Assembly: GCF_036711975.1 (NCBI RefSeq)
Contig: NC_091968.1
Coordinates: 1,984,001-2,048,000 of the forward strand
DNA: 64,000 bases
Source of the DNA: Onthophagus taurus
Taxonomy: Eukaryota; Arthropoda; Insecta; Coleoptera; Scarabaeidae
Reading direction: 5' to 3'
Shown here piece by piece: positions 56,701 to 64,000 of the stretch. The number at the start of each line of letters is the position of its first letter. The first letter of the stretch is position 1. A program made the position numbers and the translations under genes. The notes under the pieces are model-generated. The model saw only the letters and a program-made list of their open reading frames with translations, was not told where the DNA came from and searched no databases.

Positions 56701-59177
56701 ACTGAGTATGTATTTGTAACCTTGATTCGTTACAACTTCTATTGGACCACAAACGTCTGAATGAAGTAAATCTATCGGATTTGTTTTTTCGGTTTTATTA
56801 CTTTTAATAAATAACTGTCGCGTCATCTTTGCTCTTAAACATTCTTCACATAAATCTGAACAGTTACAATTTGTAATATTAATCTTTTCAGGATATAATA
56901 ACTGTAATTTCTTTATATCAGTTAAATTTCGGTGGGCTAAAACCTTATGCCATTCATGTACGCATCTTTTAATTATTGGCAATGACATTTTATATGTTTT
57001 TTCACCAAAATCTAACACAAATAGTTTACCTAACTTATTAAATTTCATTATTATATTATCTACTAACTGAAATTAAATTGCTATCTAAATTCGGTACATA
57101 TAAAACATTGTTTAACTTTATAACCATATTACTACTATCATTAGCAATGCTTCTAATAACGCACGTACCTGTACCCCTGACATTTAAGTTACGACCGTCT
57201 GTTACACTAACTACTGTGGCACCGTTTTTATTAATATGTTCTAATAACTTTGGATTGTTACACATGTGGGCCGTTGCTCCAGAATCTATGTACCACATTT
57301 GGTCGTCTCGCTGTCCTGTTATAGTGTTGGATTTATTGCAATGATGAATTATGGTATTTTCCTTCGCTATATAACTCAAATACTCTTCCTTTTCATTGTC
57401 TGAATTTTCTTTCTTGTCTTCTGCTATCTTGGCTTTGTGTTTTTTCAACCAAGTTATATACTTTCGACAATCTTTCTTCAGTCCTTTTTTCTTGCAAAAG
57501 AAACATTCAATATTTTTCTTCTCTATACCTCTAGAATACTGCAGTGTCTTCATGGCCTTTGAAGTTTCGTCGACGTCTCGATTTTTTCGTTTTTCATACT
57601 CCTCCAGAAGTCTTTGTTTCACAAATTCCGCTGTCAACGTGTCCGTTCTGTTTTCTAATGCAATTATAAGATGATCATAACTAGCTGGCAAACTTTGTAA
57701 ATAAAATATAACAATCATTTCTTTAGGAAAAATATGTCCAGCAGTTGTTAATTGCTCCAATAGTTCCTCCATTTCCCTTATGTGAATCTCCATGTCACCA
57801 CCTTCTGAGAGTTCCCTTTTACATAACTTTTTGAGTAGTCTGGTTGTCACTCCTAATGTAGACTTTTCATGGAAGTTTTTTAATAACAACCACATTTCTT
57901 TCGCCGTTGTTTTCCCTTTTATAAGCTTCAGTTGGGTATCATCCACTAATAATCCAATTGTTACTCGAGCCTTTTTATCTGTAAGGTCCCACATATCTTC
58001 TTTTGGAGTTGGTGGTTCATTTGTCACAACTTCCCAAAGATTTTCTCGAATTAACAACATCTCAACTCGAAATTTCCATGTCTGATAATTGTTGTTAGAT
58101 AATAGCTTTATTTGACCCATATGCTTTCCACTTTCTATCTTGATATCTTTCTGTTATATCTCCTTATTATATATTATATTATATAAGTATTTCAATCTTT
58201 ATAACCCGCGATCTGGGCCCATAACCTGATGGACTTTCTTGAATAATTAAACGAACTTTATGGCTTTTGCGGGAATTTTATTTTTGCCAATTTTAAAGCA
58301 GAATCTTGTACATCTTGTATATGACAAAATCGTAAACAACAACAACAACTTTTTTATATCACTATGTGCTTTAAGTCTTATGAAACGTGTTTTTTATGCT
58401 ATTTTTTGTAATTCGCGTTTTTATCCTTTTTTTTTCTCAAAAATAAAATAAATTTTGACAATGTAGGGAAATAGGTATGTAGCAGTTGGTAACACCGTAA
58501 CACTTGAAAATAGAAATTTGAATTGACAATTAGAAACTGTCAAAACACAAAATGTATTCACCTTACAAAAATGTTTCATGTACACCTCCCAAAATAAGAG
58601 AAATTGCTCAGAGTTCAATGTCCTCATCATTGTGGACCTTGTATTCGATGCTAAGAACACGTTTAAACATCCATAGACAAAATTGTCACATTGACAACTA
58701 CAAAAATTAATGACCCATTGTCACCAACTTGAACTGGTTCCATAAAATGTTACTAAAATCTCATTACATCATCGGATGCTGTAAGGAGTCTCATTACAGC
58801 ACCCGTTTGAGTACTGTAATAGCTTTCATTACCGTCGCGAATTACAAAAAAATATTTTTAGAAATGTCACTTACTTTACTTTCAGCGATGTCTTCGGTTA
58901 CCGTGATTCTTTCCGGGTCTGCGATAACGTTACATCCGGCTTTGCGAAGACGTAATTTGTTGACGTGAAATGCCGAGCCGTAGCAGTACATCAGGATCAT
59001 CGTCGTTGGAAAATAGAAGCCACAAGCGGCTAGAATCCGGACGGAAGCGTGCGAATAGAAGGGTTCGCAAGCCATCATGCCGGTTGGATTGAAATAGTAG
59101 CCACCCTTCGGTAGGGCAAGTGCGGCGAATAACGTCACGGAAAGAATCCAGGTGAGACTTATTATCGCGACGCAACC
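35758..59177 (-). CDS. class A (rhodopsin-like) GPCR, last three exons, orphan type
   Basis: Exons on the minus strand: 59177-58875, 36339-36085, 36018-35758, all phase 0; upstream exons lie beyond 64000 or were not recognised. The first carries TM4 (GCVAIISLTWILSVTLFAAL), the ECL2 cysteine (MACEPF), TM5 (GFYFPTTMILMYCYGSAF) and part of the third loop ending DIAESK. The second opens VLTHERRLSASASRTMAAIS, then TM6 (LGFIVLVTPWTIQEVV) and TM7 (WLALSNSFWNPFLYWLL), with NPFLY as the NPxxY motif, and ends at helix 8. The third is a Ser/His/Gly/Cys-rich cytoplasmic tail ending ETRDISLPDL. TM6 has TPW instead of the usual CWxP. The phase-0 join ESK/VLTHERR is seamless. The intron between the first two is 22.5 kb. 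Resembles amine-type orphan receptors; ligand unknown. Confidence 0.85.
36460..37059. other. start of the giant GPCR intron, promoter-like sequence
   Basis: tataaaaagg at 36585-36594 is a good TATA consensus on the plus strand, followed at 36640 by a 73-codon ORF (MCLQRRPINRGN...) without recognisable features. It may be a small intronic gene or chance; I see no support beyond the TATA box. Confidence 0.2.
37060..39655 (+). repeat. ~174 bp satellite, array 1 (about 15 units)
   Basis: Anchor gctgagttggtctaactgct recurs at 37431, 37604, 37779, 37953 and onwards, spacing 173-175. Each unit also carries tcctgggttaatgtggaatg and tcttgacttataacctatca. The oldest-looking unit is at the left edge. 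Located in the GPCR intron. Confidence 0.95.
39656..39799. other. spacer between satellite array and LINE 2
   Basis: Short unique DNA; no feature recognised. Confidence 0.3.
39800..42640 (-). mobile_element. LINE 2, nearly complete ORF2, 5'-truncated
   Basis: Minus-strand element with endonuclease, RT and C-terminal domain. Its 3' end (left) finishes with a repeated tail of tcctattattatg type at ~39800-39830 (plus-strand aataataggac repeats). The 5' end stops just before the endonuclease start. No target duplication was identified by eye. Base composition is closer to balanced than the satellites around it. Confidence 0.85.
39980..42619 (-). pseudogene. LINE 2 endonuclease-reverse transcriptase ORF, two frameshifts
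   Basis: 42619-42170: APE-type endonuclease (SCYYQNVRGIRTKTPTLL, VVALSETWLSDDIFDAEF, RDRNFAAHGLSRGGGVLI). A frameshift near 42170 moves to the next frame, which finishes the endonuclease (NDRLLDLIFANM, EDSHHPALAV). It continues through RT: WKESYVCPILKKGNPAEIVN, DAVYLDFRKAFDQLDHF, SGVPQGSNLGPLLFLAFIND and LLFADDLKLFSAV. A second frame change near 40230 leads to the C-terminal 80 codons (39980-40225). Catalytic residues look intact, so a recent copy elsewhere could be active. Motif style is jockey/CR1-like. Confidence 0.9.
42641..43575. other. GPCR intron, unique DNA
   Basis: No repeat or coding pattern recognised. 43080-43200 is locally less AT-rich (cgccgagtagcgcgcccc) and could be a regulatory segment; this is a guess. 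Confidence 0.3.
43576..43787 (+). repeat. PalSat copy 5, short
   Basis: Blocks tagttctagttttaattg, agaaacattcgggtttagcc and ggctaaacc present; one complete palindrome at ~43690-43760 with core gtcttaagagacgta. Abuts the second 174 bp array. Confidence 0.8.
43788..46578 (+). repeat. ~174 bp satellite, array 2 (about 16 units), with higher-order repeat
   Basis: Same family as array 1 (gctgagttggtttaactgct, ttttgacttataacctgtca). Variant units recur as a block: the distinctive ggtctacaaattttttt is at 44802 and 45495, 693 bases apart, i.e. four units. The unit with ctctaggtcatgctcagttg follows each. This is local amplification of a tetramer. Confidence 0.92.
46579..46918. mobile_element. ~340 bp insert in array 2, possible hAT-like non-autonomous element
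   Basis: Starts ctagggctcggatttcatga and ends catccctag, so ctaggg/ccctag form short inverted ends. The satellite unit does not rejoin perfectly across it, which means a deletion or a shifted target. Interior AT-rich with no ORF. Confidence 0.35.
46919..47270 (+). repeat. remnants of 174 bp satellite and PalSat
   Basis: 46919-47095 is one divergent satellite unit (tttgcttttagatcatgctg). 47096-47265 has PalSat words (taggtctaatgttagttcta, tgaatatttttattgaa, tcagcgttga) but no complete palindrome. Confidence 0.6.
47271..48650. other. GPCR intron, unique DNA, more complex composition
   Basis: Contains GC-richer tracts near 47960-48070 (gacgcgtcagcgcgtttcaa, cggcgtcgcgacgcg). A 144-codon open frame at 47812-48246 is rich in Phe/Leu/Ser from T-tracts and lacks any domain; I treat it as chance. 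Confidence 0.35.
48651..48775 (-). repeat. relic of the ~359 bp satellite
   Basis: taaatttgcttcttatttca, atatttcaattagttcttga and gaaaattaattgttttt match one half-unit of the right array. Confidence 0.6.
48890..49200 (-). pseudogene. LINE RT fragment (jockey/CR1-like)
   Basis: Minus strand reads LLDNYFSNRI ... SSSGDPQRSILGPVLFTIYT ... LKHCSYHL-ADDTQLYHSFK, the QG.ILGP.LF and YADDTQLY boxes of a LINE RT with several stops. It is too short and degraded to place further. Confidence 0.75.
49215..50090. repeat. region with an inverted pair, possible MITE
   Basis: 49487-49534 and 49695-49740 are reverse complements (cgaagaaatgaaatttacag versus ctgtaaatttaatttcttc). The left edge caggatgttccatct resembles the ends of the cagggtg-type elements elsewhere in the window, but no matching right end was found. 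Confidence 0.4.
50094..50641. mobile_element. foldback element, right arm truncated
   Basis: Left arm tacagggtgtccaaatttcg through atctcgactatccg; right arm gatagttgagatacagga through gatttgcgcca is its complement; centre contains gcacgtagaatttttctagt and complement. The right arm stops at gcgcca while the left has ~60 more bases, so the outer right end is lost. Left arm recurs at 7046-7250. Confidence 0.8.
50820..51720 (-). pseudogene. LINE 3, RT end and RNase H domain (3' part)
   Basis: Minus strand from 51720: MADWAYVAIIRPMFAYASLV (end of RT), then MRFCPTVALEALLSLTLLHL, LYIQKEAASSALSLKIV and an RNase H domain with GVGMGISGPNSHIKLPL, ASINIFTDSRAALIRE and VTLWWVPAHNNIESNEKADK. Frames shift several times. 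The 3' end has an aataat repeat tail at ~50826-50845. The element is interrupted at 51720 by Penelope element 2; its upstream continuation is at 54111-54215. Confidence 0.85.
51721..54110 (+). mobile_element. Penelope-like retroelement 2 inserted in LINE 3, 13 bp target duplication
   Basis: atttgtggtttga is at 51708-51720 and 54111-54123. Domains in order: N-terminal part (LVNMLKKTKTFLRNNPSLMI, ITKADKGATTIILHKDDYL), RT pieces (FLPKIHKEGTPLRPIISSIG ~52395-52460, then EGTPMGSTISPI ~52770 and KKYIDDLIIGIH ~52880), and a GIY-YIG domain at 53370-53520 (NLIYCVSGKCCDGKYVGQTS, WLKCRISKHASDC). At least five frame changes. It belongs to a different lineage from element 1, as sequence identity is low. 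Confidence 0.9.
54011..54047 (+). other. hammerhead-core-like hairpin near the 3' end of Penelope element 2
   Basis: ctgaagaagattgtaattta followed by acaatcgaaata: CTGAAGA, one extra base, stem gattgt/acaatc, then GAAA. Same architecture as in element 1, including the extra base, but with CTGAAGA in place of CTGATGA, which would weaken a true ribozyme. Confidence 0.35.
54111..54215 (-). pseudogene. LINE 3, upstream piece split off by Penelope element 2
   Basis: Minus strand LNWNSHLDKVRKKAIMANQI then CRRFLGRNWGLKPQ; across the insertion it continues in frame with MADWAYVAIIRP at 51720. The join GLKPQ/MADWAY is seamless, proving that one element was split. Confidence 0.85.
54340..54660 (+). 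repeat. PalSat copy 6 with a Penelope-tail palindrome in its core
   Basis: Outer part is ordinary PalSat (actagacctagaactaaaat, cgggttaagccgtgcg ... gcactgcttaacccgaatga). Between the two half-sites, at 54436-54568, sits a ~130 bp perfect-looking inverted repeat: aaaaaatgtttgacgtttcg, tgccatgttgcaaccttctt and the complement. Both arms contain ctgaagaaggttgcaacatg, which resembles the Penelope 3'-end hairpin. Confidence 0.75.
54661..55255. other. GPCR intron, unique DNA
   Basis: No gene or repeat recognised. Confidence 0.3.
55256..55679 (+). repeat. 425 bp direct repeat flanking copia, left copy
   Basis: About 90 percent similar by eye to 58351-58767, same orientation (shared aattcgcgtttttatccttt, catgtacacctcccaaaata, cttgaactggttccataaaa). 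Ends immediately at the LTR start. Confidence 0.85.
55886..57048 (-). pseudogene. copia pol remnant: integrase and RNase H end, RT deleted
   Basis: 57048-56690: GAG-pre-integrase zinc finger (EWHKVLAHRNLTDIKKL, CSDLCEECLRAKM) and the first catalytic Asp (LLHSDVCGPIEVV). After a frame change at ~56690: second Asp RSDRGGEYMSKDLKHYF and Glu QQNGKAERKNRTLMET. It then jumps to a linker YPTRKNRGIPPKRF and, at ~56180, straight to RNase H end (NVTPIIFEDNQSCIKLTKND, RTKHIDTKYHYIRDLVNK, ILTKPLDKIK). The whole RT domain is absent, probably through a single internal deletion around 56180 plus one around 56390. Confidence 0.9.
57056..58120 (-). CDS. copia Gag-protease, open reading frame
   Basis: 354 codons, uninterrupted. 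Begins MGQIKLLSNNNYQTWKF, then the copia gag core (LVDDTQLKLIKGKTTAKEMW, TRLLKKLCKRELSEGG, FYLQSLPASYDHLIIALENR). The zinc knuckle CFFCKKKGLKKDC lacks the His of the CCHC pattern, so RNA binding is doubtful. The protease active site WYIDSGATAHM is intact, followed by NVLYVPNLDSNLISVSR. Gag packages element RNA; protease matures it. Confidence 0.9.
   Translation of the reverse strand: MGQIKLLSNNNYQTWKFRVEMLLIRENLWEVVTNEPPTPKEDMWDLTDKKARVTIGLLVDDTQLKLIKGKTTAKEMWLLLKNFHEKSTLGVTTRLLKKLCKRELSEGGDMEIHIREMEELLEQLTTAGHIFPKEMIVIFYLQSLPASYDHLIIALENRTDTLTAEFVKQRLLEEYEKRKNRDVDETSKAMKTLQYSRGIEKKNIECFFCKKKGLKKDCRKYITWLKKHKAKIAEDKKENSDNEKEEYLSYIAKENTIIHHCNKSNTITGQRDDQMWYIDSGATAHMCNNPKLLEHINKNGATVVSVTDGRNLNVRGTGTCVIRSIANDSSNMVIKLNNVLYVPNLDSNLISVSR
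58351..58767 (+). repeat. 425 bp direct repeat flanking copia, right copy
   Basis: Partner of 55256-55679; separated from the truncated LTR by ~40 bases (tcttgtatatgacaaaatcg ... caacaacaac). Ends ~107 bases before the GPCR exon. Confidence 0.85.
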
Positions 59178-60055
59178 CTGAAAATGAAACTGCAAAGTGA
59201 AATTAGGGTGCTGAAAAGCATTAATATTAATTTGAAAAAGTCATAAACTATCGGTATTTTAATGATGACAATAAAATTAAGGTTTACGCTTAAAATCGGT
59301 AATTAAATTTCAAGGGTATTCTCGTATATGGTGGAAATATGGGGGTATATTAACGTTGTAATTAGACCCGACACCGCAGCCCAATTTCAATCCCCCATCT
59401 CTATCGAATACTAACCCCGAAACCTCGCCGCTCCAATTCAAAAGCGAAGAGACGATCCCATTGAGAATTGAAAAAGATTTTTTTCTTTTTGACTTAATTA
59501 ACGCGGGCGAAGAGCTCTGCCCATGATCAATCGAAATCAACGCCATGTTCTCATTCGAACCAGAATATTAAAAAAAAAAAGAAAAAAAATGAGTTCCTTT
59601 ATAAAGTTAGAGATAGTGGATGGTTTTGGTTCTTCCTCGCTTTGATGCTTGGCGGTGCTTTTGGTATTGTCTCGGCTTATTCATTGAAAAGGGGTTAGAC
59701 GGGTGATGGTGGTCGTTATTCGTCGGAACCACGATCGTTCGGCGCATTGTGGGGACGTCGCCCCTTTGAGGGATCCCCCGACGACGAAAATTCCGAGCAA
59801 TTAGACCGATTGTGGCGCCGCGTGCGTCGTTTCGAAACGACCTAACCTCGAAAACTTCATCGATTTAATCACACCCTTGAAACTCATCAAAGAAAAAAGA
59901 ATATCAAATAAATTTGTTCAAATAAGTTCAATAGATGTTTTAAATTTATTTTTAGAAATTTTCCATATTCATACATGATGAGAACATCCTCTTGTTTAAA
60001 TAACACATTTTTTATTAAAAAACTAATTAACACATTTTTCCCCTTTTAATTTTGC
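59178..60055. other. GPCR intron upstream of the TM4-5 exon, GC-richer segment
   Basis: 59600-59860 is markedly less AT-rich than the rest (ggggacgtcgcccctttgag, ccgacgacgaaaattccg), with no ORF or repeat. It could be a conserved regulatory element or an unrecognised exon fragment. Confidence 0.3.
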
Positions 60056-60208
60056 GTATCGTTCTAGTTTTAATTATTATGCAGAGCTAGACAAAGAACT
60101 AGAATCATTCGAGTTTAGCAGTCTTAAAAGACGTACGGCTAATCAAAGTGTTTCTAGTTCTAGGTGTAACGTTAGTTCTAGTGACAGTGCAAGTGTAAAA
60201 CTAGAACC
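60056..60208 (+). repeat. PalSat copy 7, short
   Basis: actagaatcattcgagttta with complement-like ggctaatcaaagtgtttcta around gtcttaaaagacgta; degenerate. Confidence 0.65.
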
Positions 60209-60432
60209 AGAGTTGAGCTACTTGCAGTAAAAATGTACTGCAAGTAAAGTATTCAGTACTTTTTTACTTTAAGTAGTTTACTGCCAGTACTTTCAAATTG
60301 TAGGTACTTAATACTTGTACTTTCAGTATTTAGCTTAAAATGTACTGGATACTTGTTACTTGTTTGACATAAGAAGTACTTAAAGATCTATTTGTTCATT
60401 AAACTCCAAGTAGTTTATCTACTTCCAGTACT
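60209..60432. repeat. hAT-like terminal region with subterminal agtactt repeats
   Basis: cagagttgagctacttgcag at ~60207 resembles a hAT terminus, followed by many agtactt/aagtact words in both orientations, the usual subterminal transposase-binding repeats of hAT elements. No other end or transposase in view. Confidence 0.45.
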
Positions 60433-63400
60433 TTCAATAGTAATTTTTTAAAGTTTTCTTCAAAATCCTAGATAATCTTAGGAATTCTATGAAATCTTTA
60501 TGATATGCTTGAAAAGTTAGCTGATATCTTCTGGAAATACTAAAAAATGCCTACATAAATCTTGGGGAATAACTAAAAATCGTGGATATTCGTAATAACC
60601 CCTAGATATCCTTCCAATTTTTCTCAAAAATCATTCTAAAACCGTTGATACACTAAAAAATCCTAAGATATCCGTAAAGATCGAGAAATGCCCAGTTGAC
60701 TATAAAAATTATTGGAAATCGTTTCAAAATCCCTAGGTATGTTTAGAAATTCCTATAAATTCTTGTAAAAACTTGAAATCTCTGCAGAATCCTAGATAAC
60801 ATTAGGTATACTAAGAAATATTTATGGTATACTTCAAAATCCATTGAAGTCTTTTGGAAATCTCCTGGAAATACTAAGAAATGCATACATAAGTGTCTGG
60901 GAAGAATTAAAAGTCTTGGTAATAATCATTGGATATCCTTGGTAATCCTTCTAATTTTTCTAAAAAATCATTCAAAAACCTTGGATACACTCAAAAATCT
61001 ATAGATATGCGTAAAAATCGATGGATATCTTTGAAAATATGCCTAAATTCTTTAAAATTTTTAGAAATACCTAGTTGTATATAAAAATTTTAGGAAATCG
61101 TTTCAAAATTTGTAGATATGTTTGGAAATTCCTATAAAATAAAATAAAATCTTCTAAACACTTGAAATTCTGTAGAAATCTTTGCAAAATCCTAGACAAC
61201 CTTAGGTATTCTGAGAAATGTTTATGGTATACTTGATAGTTCGTTGAAATCTTTTGGAAATTTCCTAGAAATACTAAGAAATGCATACATAAATGTCTGG
61301 GAAGAATTAAAAGTCCTGGATATTCGTAATAATCATTGGATATCCTTGGAAATCTTTCTAATTTTTCTAAAAAATCATTCAAAAACCTTGGATACACTCG
61401 AAAATCTGTAGATATGCGTAAAAATCGATGGATATCTTTGAAAATGTGTCTAAATTCTTTAAAAATTTTATAAATACCTAGTTGTTTATACAAATTTTTG
61501 GAAATCGTTTCAAAATCCCTAGATATGTTTGGAAATTCGTATAAAATCTTGTAAAAACTTGAAATTCTGTAGAAATCTCTGCAAAGTCCTAGATAACCTT
61601 AGGTATTCTGAGAAATTTTTATGGTATACTTGAAAGTTCATTGAAATCTTTTTGAAATTTCCTAGAAATACTAAGAAATGCATACATAAGTGTCTGGGAA
61701 GAATTAAAAGTCCAGGATATTCGTAATAATCATTGGATATCCTTGGAAATATTTCTAATTTTTCTAAAAAATCATTCAAAAACTTTGGATACATTCAAAA
61801 AGCTGTAGATATGCGTAAAAATCGATGGATATCTTTGAAAATGTGTCTAAATTCCTTATAATTTTTAGAAATGTCCAGTTGACTATGACAATTGTTGGAA
61901 ATCGTTTCAAAATCCCTAGATATGTTTGGAAATTCGTATAAAATCTTGTAAAAACTTGAAATTCTGTAGAAATCTCTGCAAAATCCTAGATAACCTTAGG
62001 TATTCTGAGAAATTTTTATGGTATACTCGAAAGTTTGGAAATACCTAGTTGTATATAAAAATTTTTGGAAATCGTTTCAAAATCCCTAGATATGTTTAGA
62101 AATTCCTATAAAATCTTCTTAAAACTTGAAATTCTGTAGAAATCTCTCCAAAATCCTAGATAACCTTAGATATTCTGAGAAATTTTTATGGTATACTTTA
62201 AAGTTCGTTGAAATCTTTTGGAAATTTCTTAGAAATATAAAGAAATGCCTACATAAGTGTCTGGGAAGAATTAAATTTCCTCGGCATTCGTAATAATCCC
62301 TGGATATCCTTGGAAACCCTTCCAATTTTTCTGAAAATCAATCAAAAACCTTGGATACACTCCATAATCTGTAGATATGCGTAAAAATCGATGGATATCT
62401 TTGAAAATGTGTTTAAATTCTTTAAAATTTTTTGAAATACCTAGTTGTATATAAAAATTTTTGGAAATGGTTTCAAAATCCCTAGATATGTTTGGAAATT
62501 CCTATAAAATCTTCTAAAAACTTGAAATTCTGTAGAAATCTCTGCAAAATCCTAGATAACCTTAGGTATTCTGAGAAATTTGTATAGTATACTTGAAAGT
62601 TCGTTGAAATCTTTTCGAAATTTCCTAGAAATACTAAGAAATGCATATATAAGTGTCTGGGAAGAATTAAAAGTCCTGTATATTCGTAATAATCATTGGA
62701 TATCCTTGGAAATATTTCTAATTTTTCTAAAAAATCATATAAAATCCTTGGATATACTCAAAAATTTGTAGATATCCGTAAAAATCGAAGGATATCTTTG
62801 AAAATGTGTCTAAATTCCTTATAATTTTTAGAAATACCTAGTTGTATATAAAAATTCTTGGAAATCGTTTCAAAATTCCTAGATATGATTGGAAATTCCT
62901 ATAAAATCTTCTAAAAACTTGAAATTTTGTAGAAATATCTGCAAAATCCTAGATAACCTTGGGTATTTTGAGATATATTTATGGTATACTTCAAAATCCA
63001 TTGAAATCTTTTGAAAATCGCCTAGAAATGCTAAGAAATGCATACATAAGTGTCTGGGAAGAATTAAAAGTCCTATATATTCGTAATAATCATTGAATAT
63101 CCTTGGAAATCCTTCTAATTTTTCTAAAAAATCATTCAAAAACCTTGGATACACTCAAAAATCTGTACATATGCGTAAAAGTCGATGGATATCTTTGAAA
63201 ATGTGTCTAAATTCTTTAAAATTTTTAGAAATACCTAGTTGTATATAAAAATTCTTGGAAATCGTTTCAAAATTCCTAGATATGTTTGGAAATTCCTATA
63301 AAATCTTCTAAAAACTTGAAATTCTGTAGAAATCGCCGCAAAATCCTAGATAACCTTAGCTATTCTGAGAAAATTTTATGGTATACTTGAAAGTTCGTTG

Positions 63401-64000
63401 AAATCTTTTGAAAATCTCCTAGAAATACTAAGAAATGCATACATAAGTGTCTGGGAAGAATTAAAAGTCCTGGGTATTCGTAATAATCATTGGATATCCT
63501 TGGAAATTCTTCTAATTTTTCTAAAAAATCATTCAAAAACCTTGGATACACTCAAAAATCTGTACATATGCGTAAAAGTCGATGGATATCTTTGAAAATG
63601 TGTCTAAATTCTTTAAAATTTTTAGAAATACCTAGTTGTGTATAAAAATTCTTGGAAATCGTTTCAAAATTTCTAGATATGATTGGAAATTCCTATAAAA
63701 TCTTCTAAAAACTTGAAATTTTGTAGAAATATCTGCAAAATGCTAGATAACCTTAGGTATTTTGAGATATATTTATGGTATACTTCAAAATCCATTGAAA
63801 TCTTTTGAAAATCGCCTAGAATTACTAAGAAATGCATACATAAGTGTCTGGGAAGAATTAAAAGTCCTAGATATTCGTAATAATCATTGGATATCCTTGG
63901 AAATCCTTCTAATTTTTCTAAAAAATCATTCAAAAACCTTGGATACACTCAAAAATCTGTACATATGCGTAAAAGTCGATGGATATCTTTGAAAATGTGT
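60433..64000 (+). repeat. ~397 bp satellite array, continues past the window
   Basis: Anchor tgtctgggaagaattaaaag at about 60893, 61294, 61692, 62257, 62656, 63052, 63450 and 63847. Spacing is 396-401 except one of 565, where an extra partial unit (~167 bp) at 62035-62200 was inserted by unequal exchange. Within the unit, short words such as ttggaaatccttc and gatatccttggaaat recur, suggesting origin from a shorter repeat. Confidence 0.95.

Larger units (their letters stand above)
55680..58312 (-). mobile_element. Ty1/copia LTR retrotransposon, RT-deleted, one LTR truncated
   Basis: 3' LTR 55680-55847 (168 bp; on the minus strand it starts tgttagaataatttag and ends gtccatca), preceded by a purine tract gttgagggaggg. 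The right LTR keeps only 58227-58312. Next to it, 58213-58226 on the minus strand reads ggttatgggcccag, the half-tRNA-iMet-type primer site typical of copia. Gag and part of pol lie between. The element could not move by itself because RT is missing. Confidence 0.9.

Noticed and set aside
58930..59175. 81-codon ORF on the minus strand in another frame over the GPCR exon
   Set aside because: Shadow of the TM4-TM5 exon, which has clear receptor motifs in its own frame.
61071..63948. Minus-strand ORFs of ~91 aa repeating with each 397 bp satellite unit
   Set aside because: The open frame recurs only because the DNA repeats; unit length is not a multiple of three, and there is no promoter, domain or consistent start.
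60433..64000. Regular repeats considered as a CRISPR array
   Set aside because: Units are ~397 bp with no short repeat-spacer alternation, and the genome is eukaryotic.

Overview
The window is AT-rich eukaryotic DNA from an arthropod, almost certainly an insect and quite possibly a beetle; the species cannot be fixed from sequence alone. The evidence is three genes of the insect takeout/juvenile-hormone-binding-protein (JHBP) family with small introns, part of a class A GPCR gene with a very large intron, and a dense load of insect-type transposable elements and satellites. I saw no bacterial gene, CRISPR array, tRNA or rRNA.

Host genes: takeout gene 1 (+, 4230-5326), takeout gene 2 (+, 12601-17781), takeout gene 3 (-, 25863-26914), and a GPCR on the minus strand whose last three exons lie at 59177-58875, 36339-36085 and 36018-35758; its 22.5 kb intron holds most of the right half. 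The takeout genes are paralogues whose exon lengths match to the base (93, 139 and 134 bp for exons 2-4 in genes 2 and 3). Gene 1 has lost intron 2, apparently also intron 3, and has a 248 bp retroelement-like insert where intron 3 should be. Gene 2 has an extra 4.2 kb intron in its last exon, filled with palindromic satellite.

Layout. 1-2780: decayed PIF/Harbinger transposon. 2797-3395: reverse-oriented copy of a palindromic repeat family (called PalSat here) that recurs in at least eight places. 4.2-5.3 kb: takeout gene 1. 5.5-6.8 kb: hAT, LINE and Penelope fragments. 6910-12036: nest of elements bounded by one pair of terminal inverted repeats, containing a GC-rich, purine-loaded LINE with a 14 bp target duplication. 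12.6-17.8 kb: takeout gene 2. 19.6-34.8 kb: a large inverted duplication with arms of a ~359 bp dimeric satellite, centred on takeout gene 3, with a Penelope-like element in the left arm and a TTAA-flanked element (itself hosting a 2.2 kb long-TIR element) in the right arm. 35.8-59.2 kb: GPCR and its giant intron, carrying two arrays of a ~174 bp satellite, a 2.8 kb LINE, foldback elements, a LINE split by a Penelope-like element with a clean 13 bp target duplication, and a copia element lacking reverse transcriptase. 60.4-64 kb: a ~397 bp satellite array running off the end.

Points most worth following: (a) PalSat, which has conserved unique-sequence ends around a tandem palindrome array and so looks like a mobile element rather than a simple satellite; (b) its occupation of a lineage-specific intron of takeout gene 2; (c) the interrupted takeout gene 1; (d) the large inverted duplication around takeout gene 3; (e) hammerhead-core-like hairpins at the ends of both Penelope-like elements. 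All family calls were made by eye from motifs; no database search was run.
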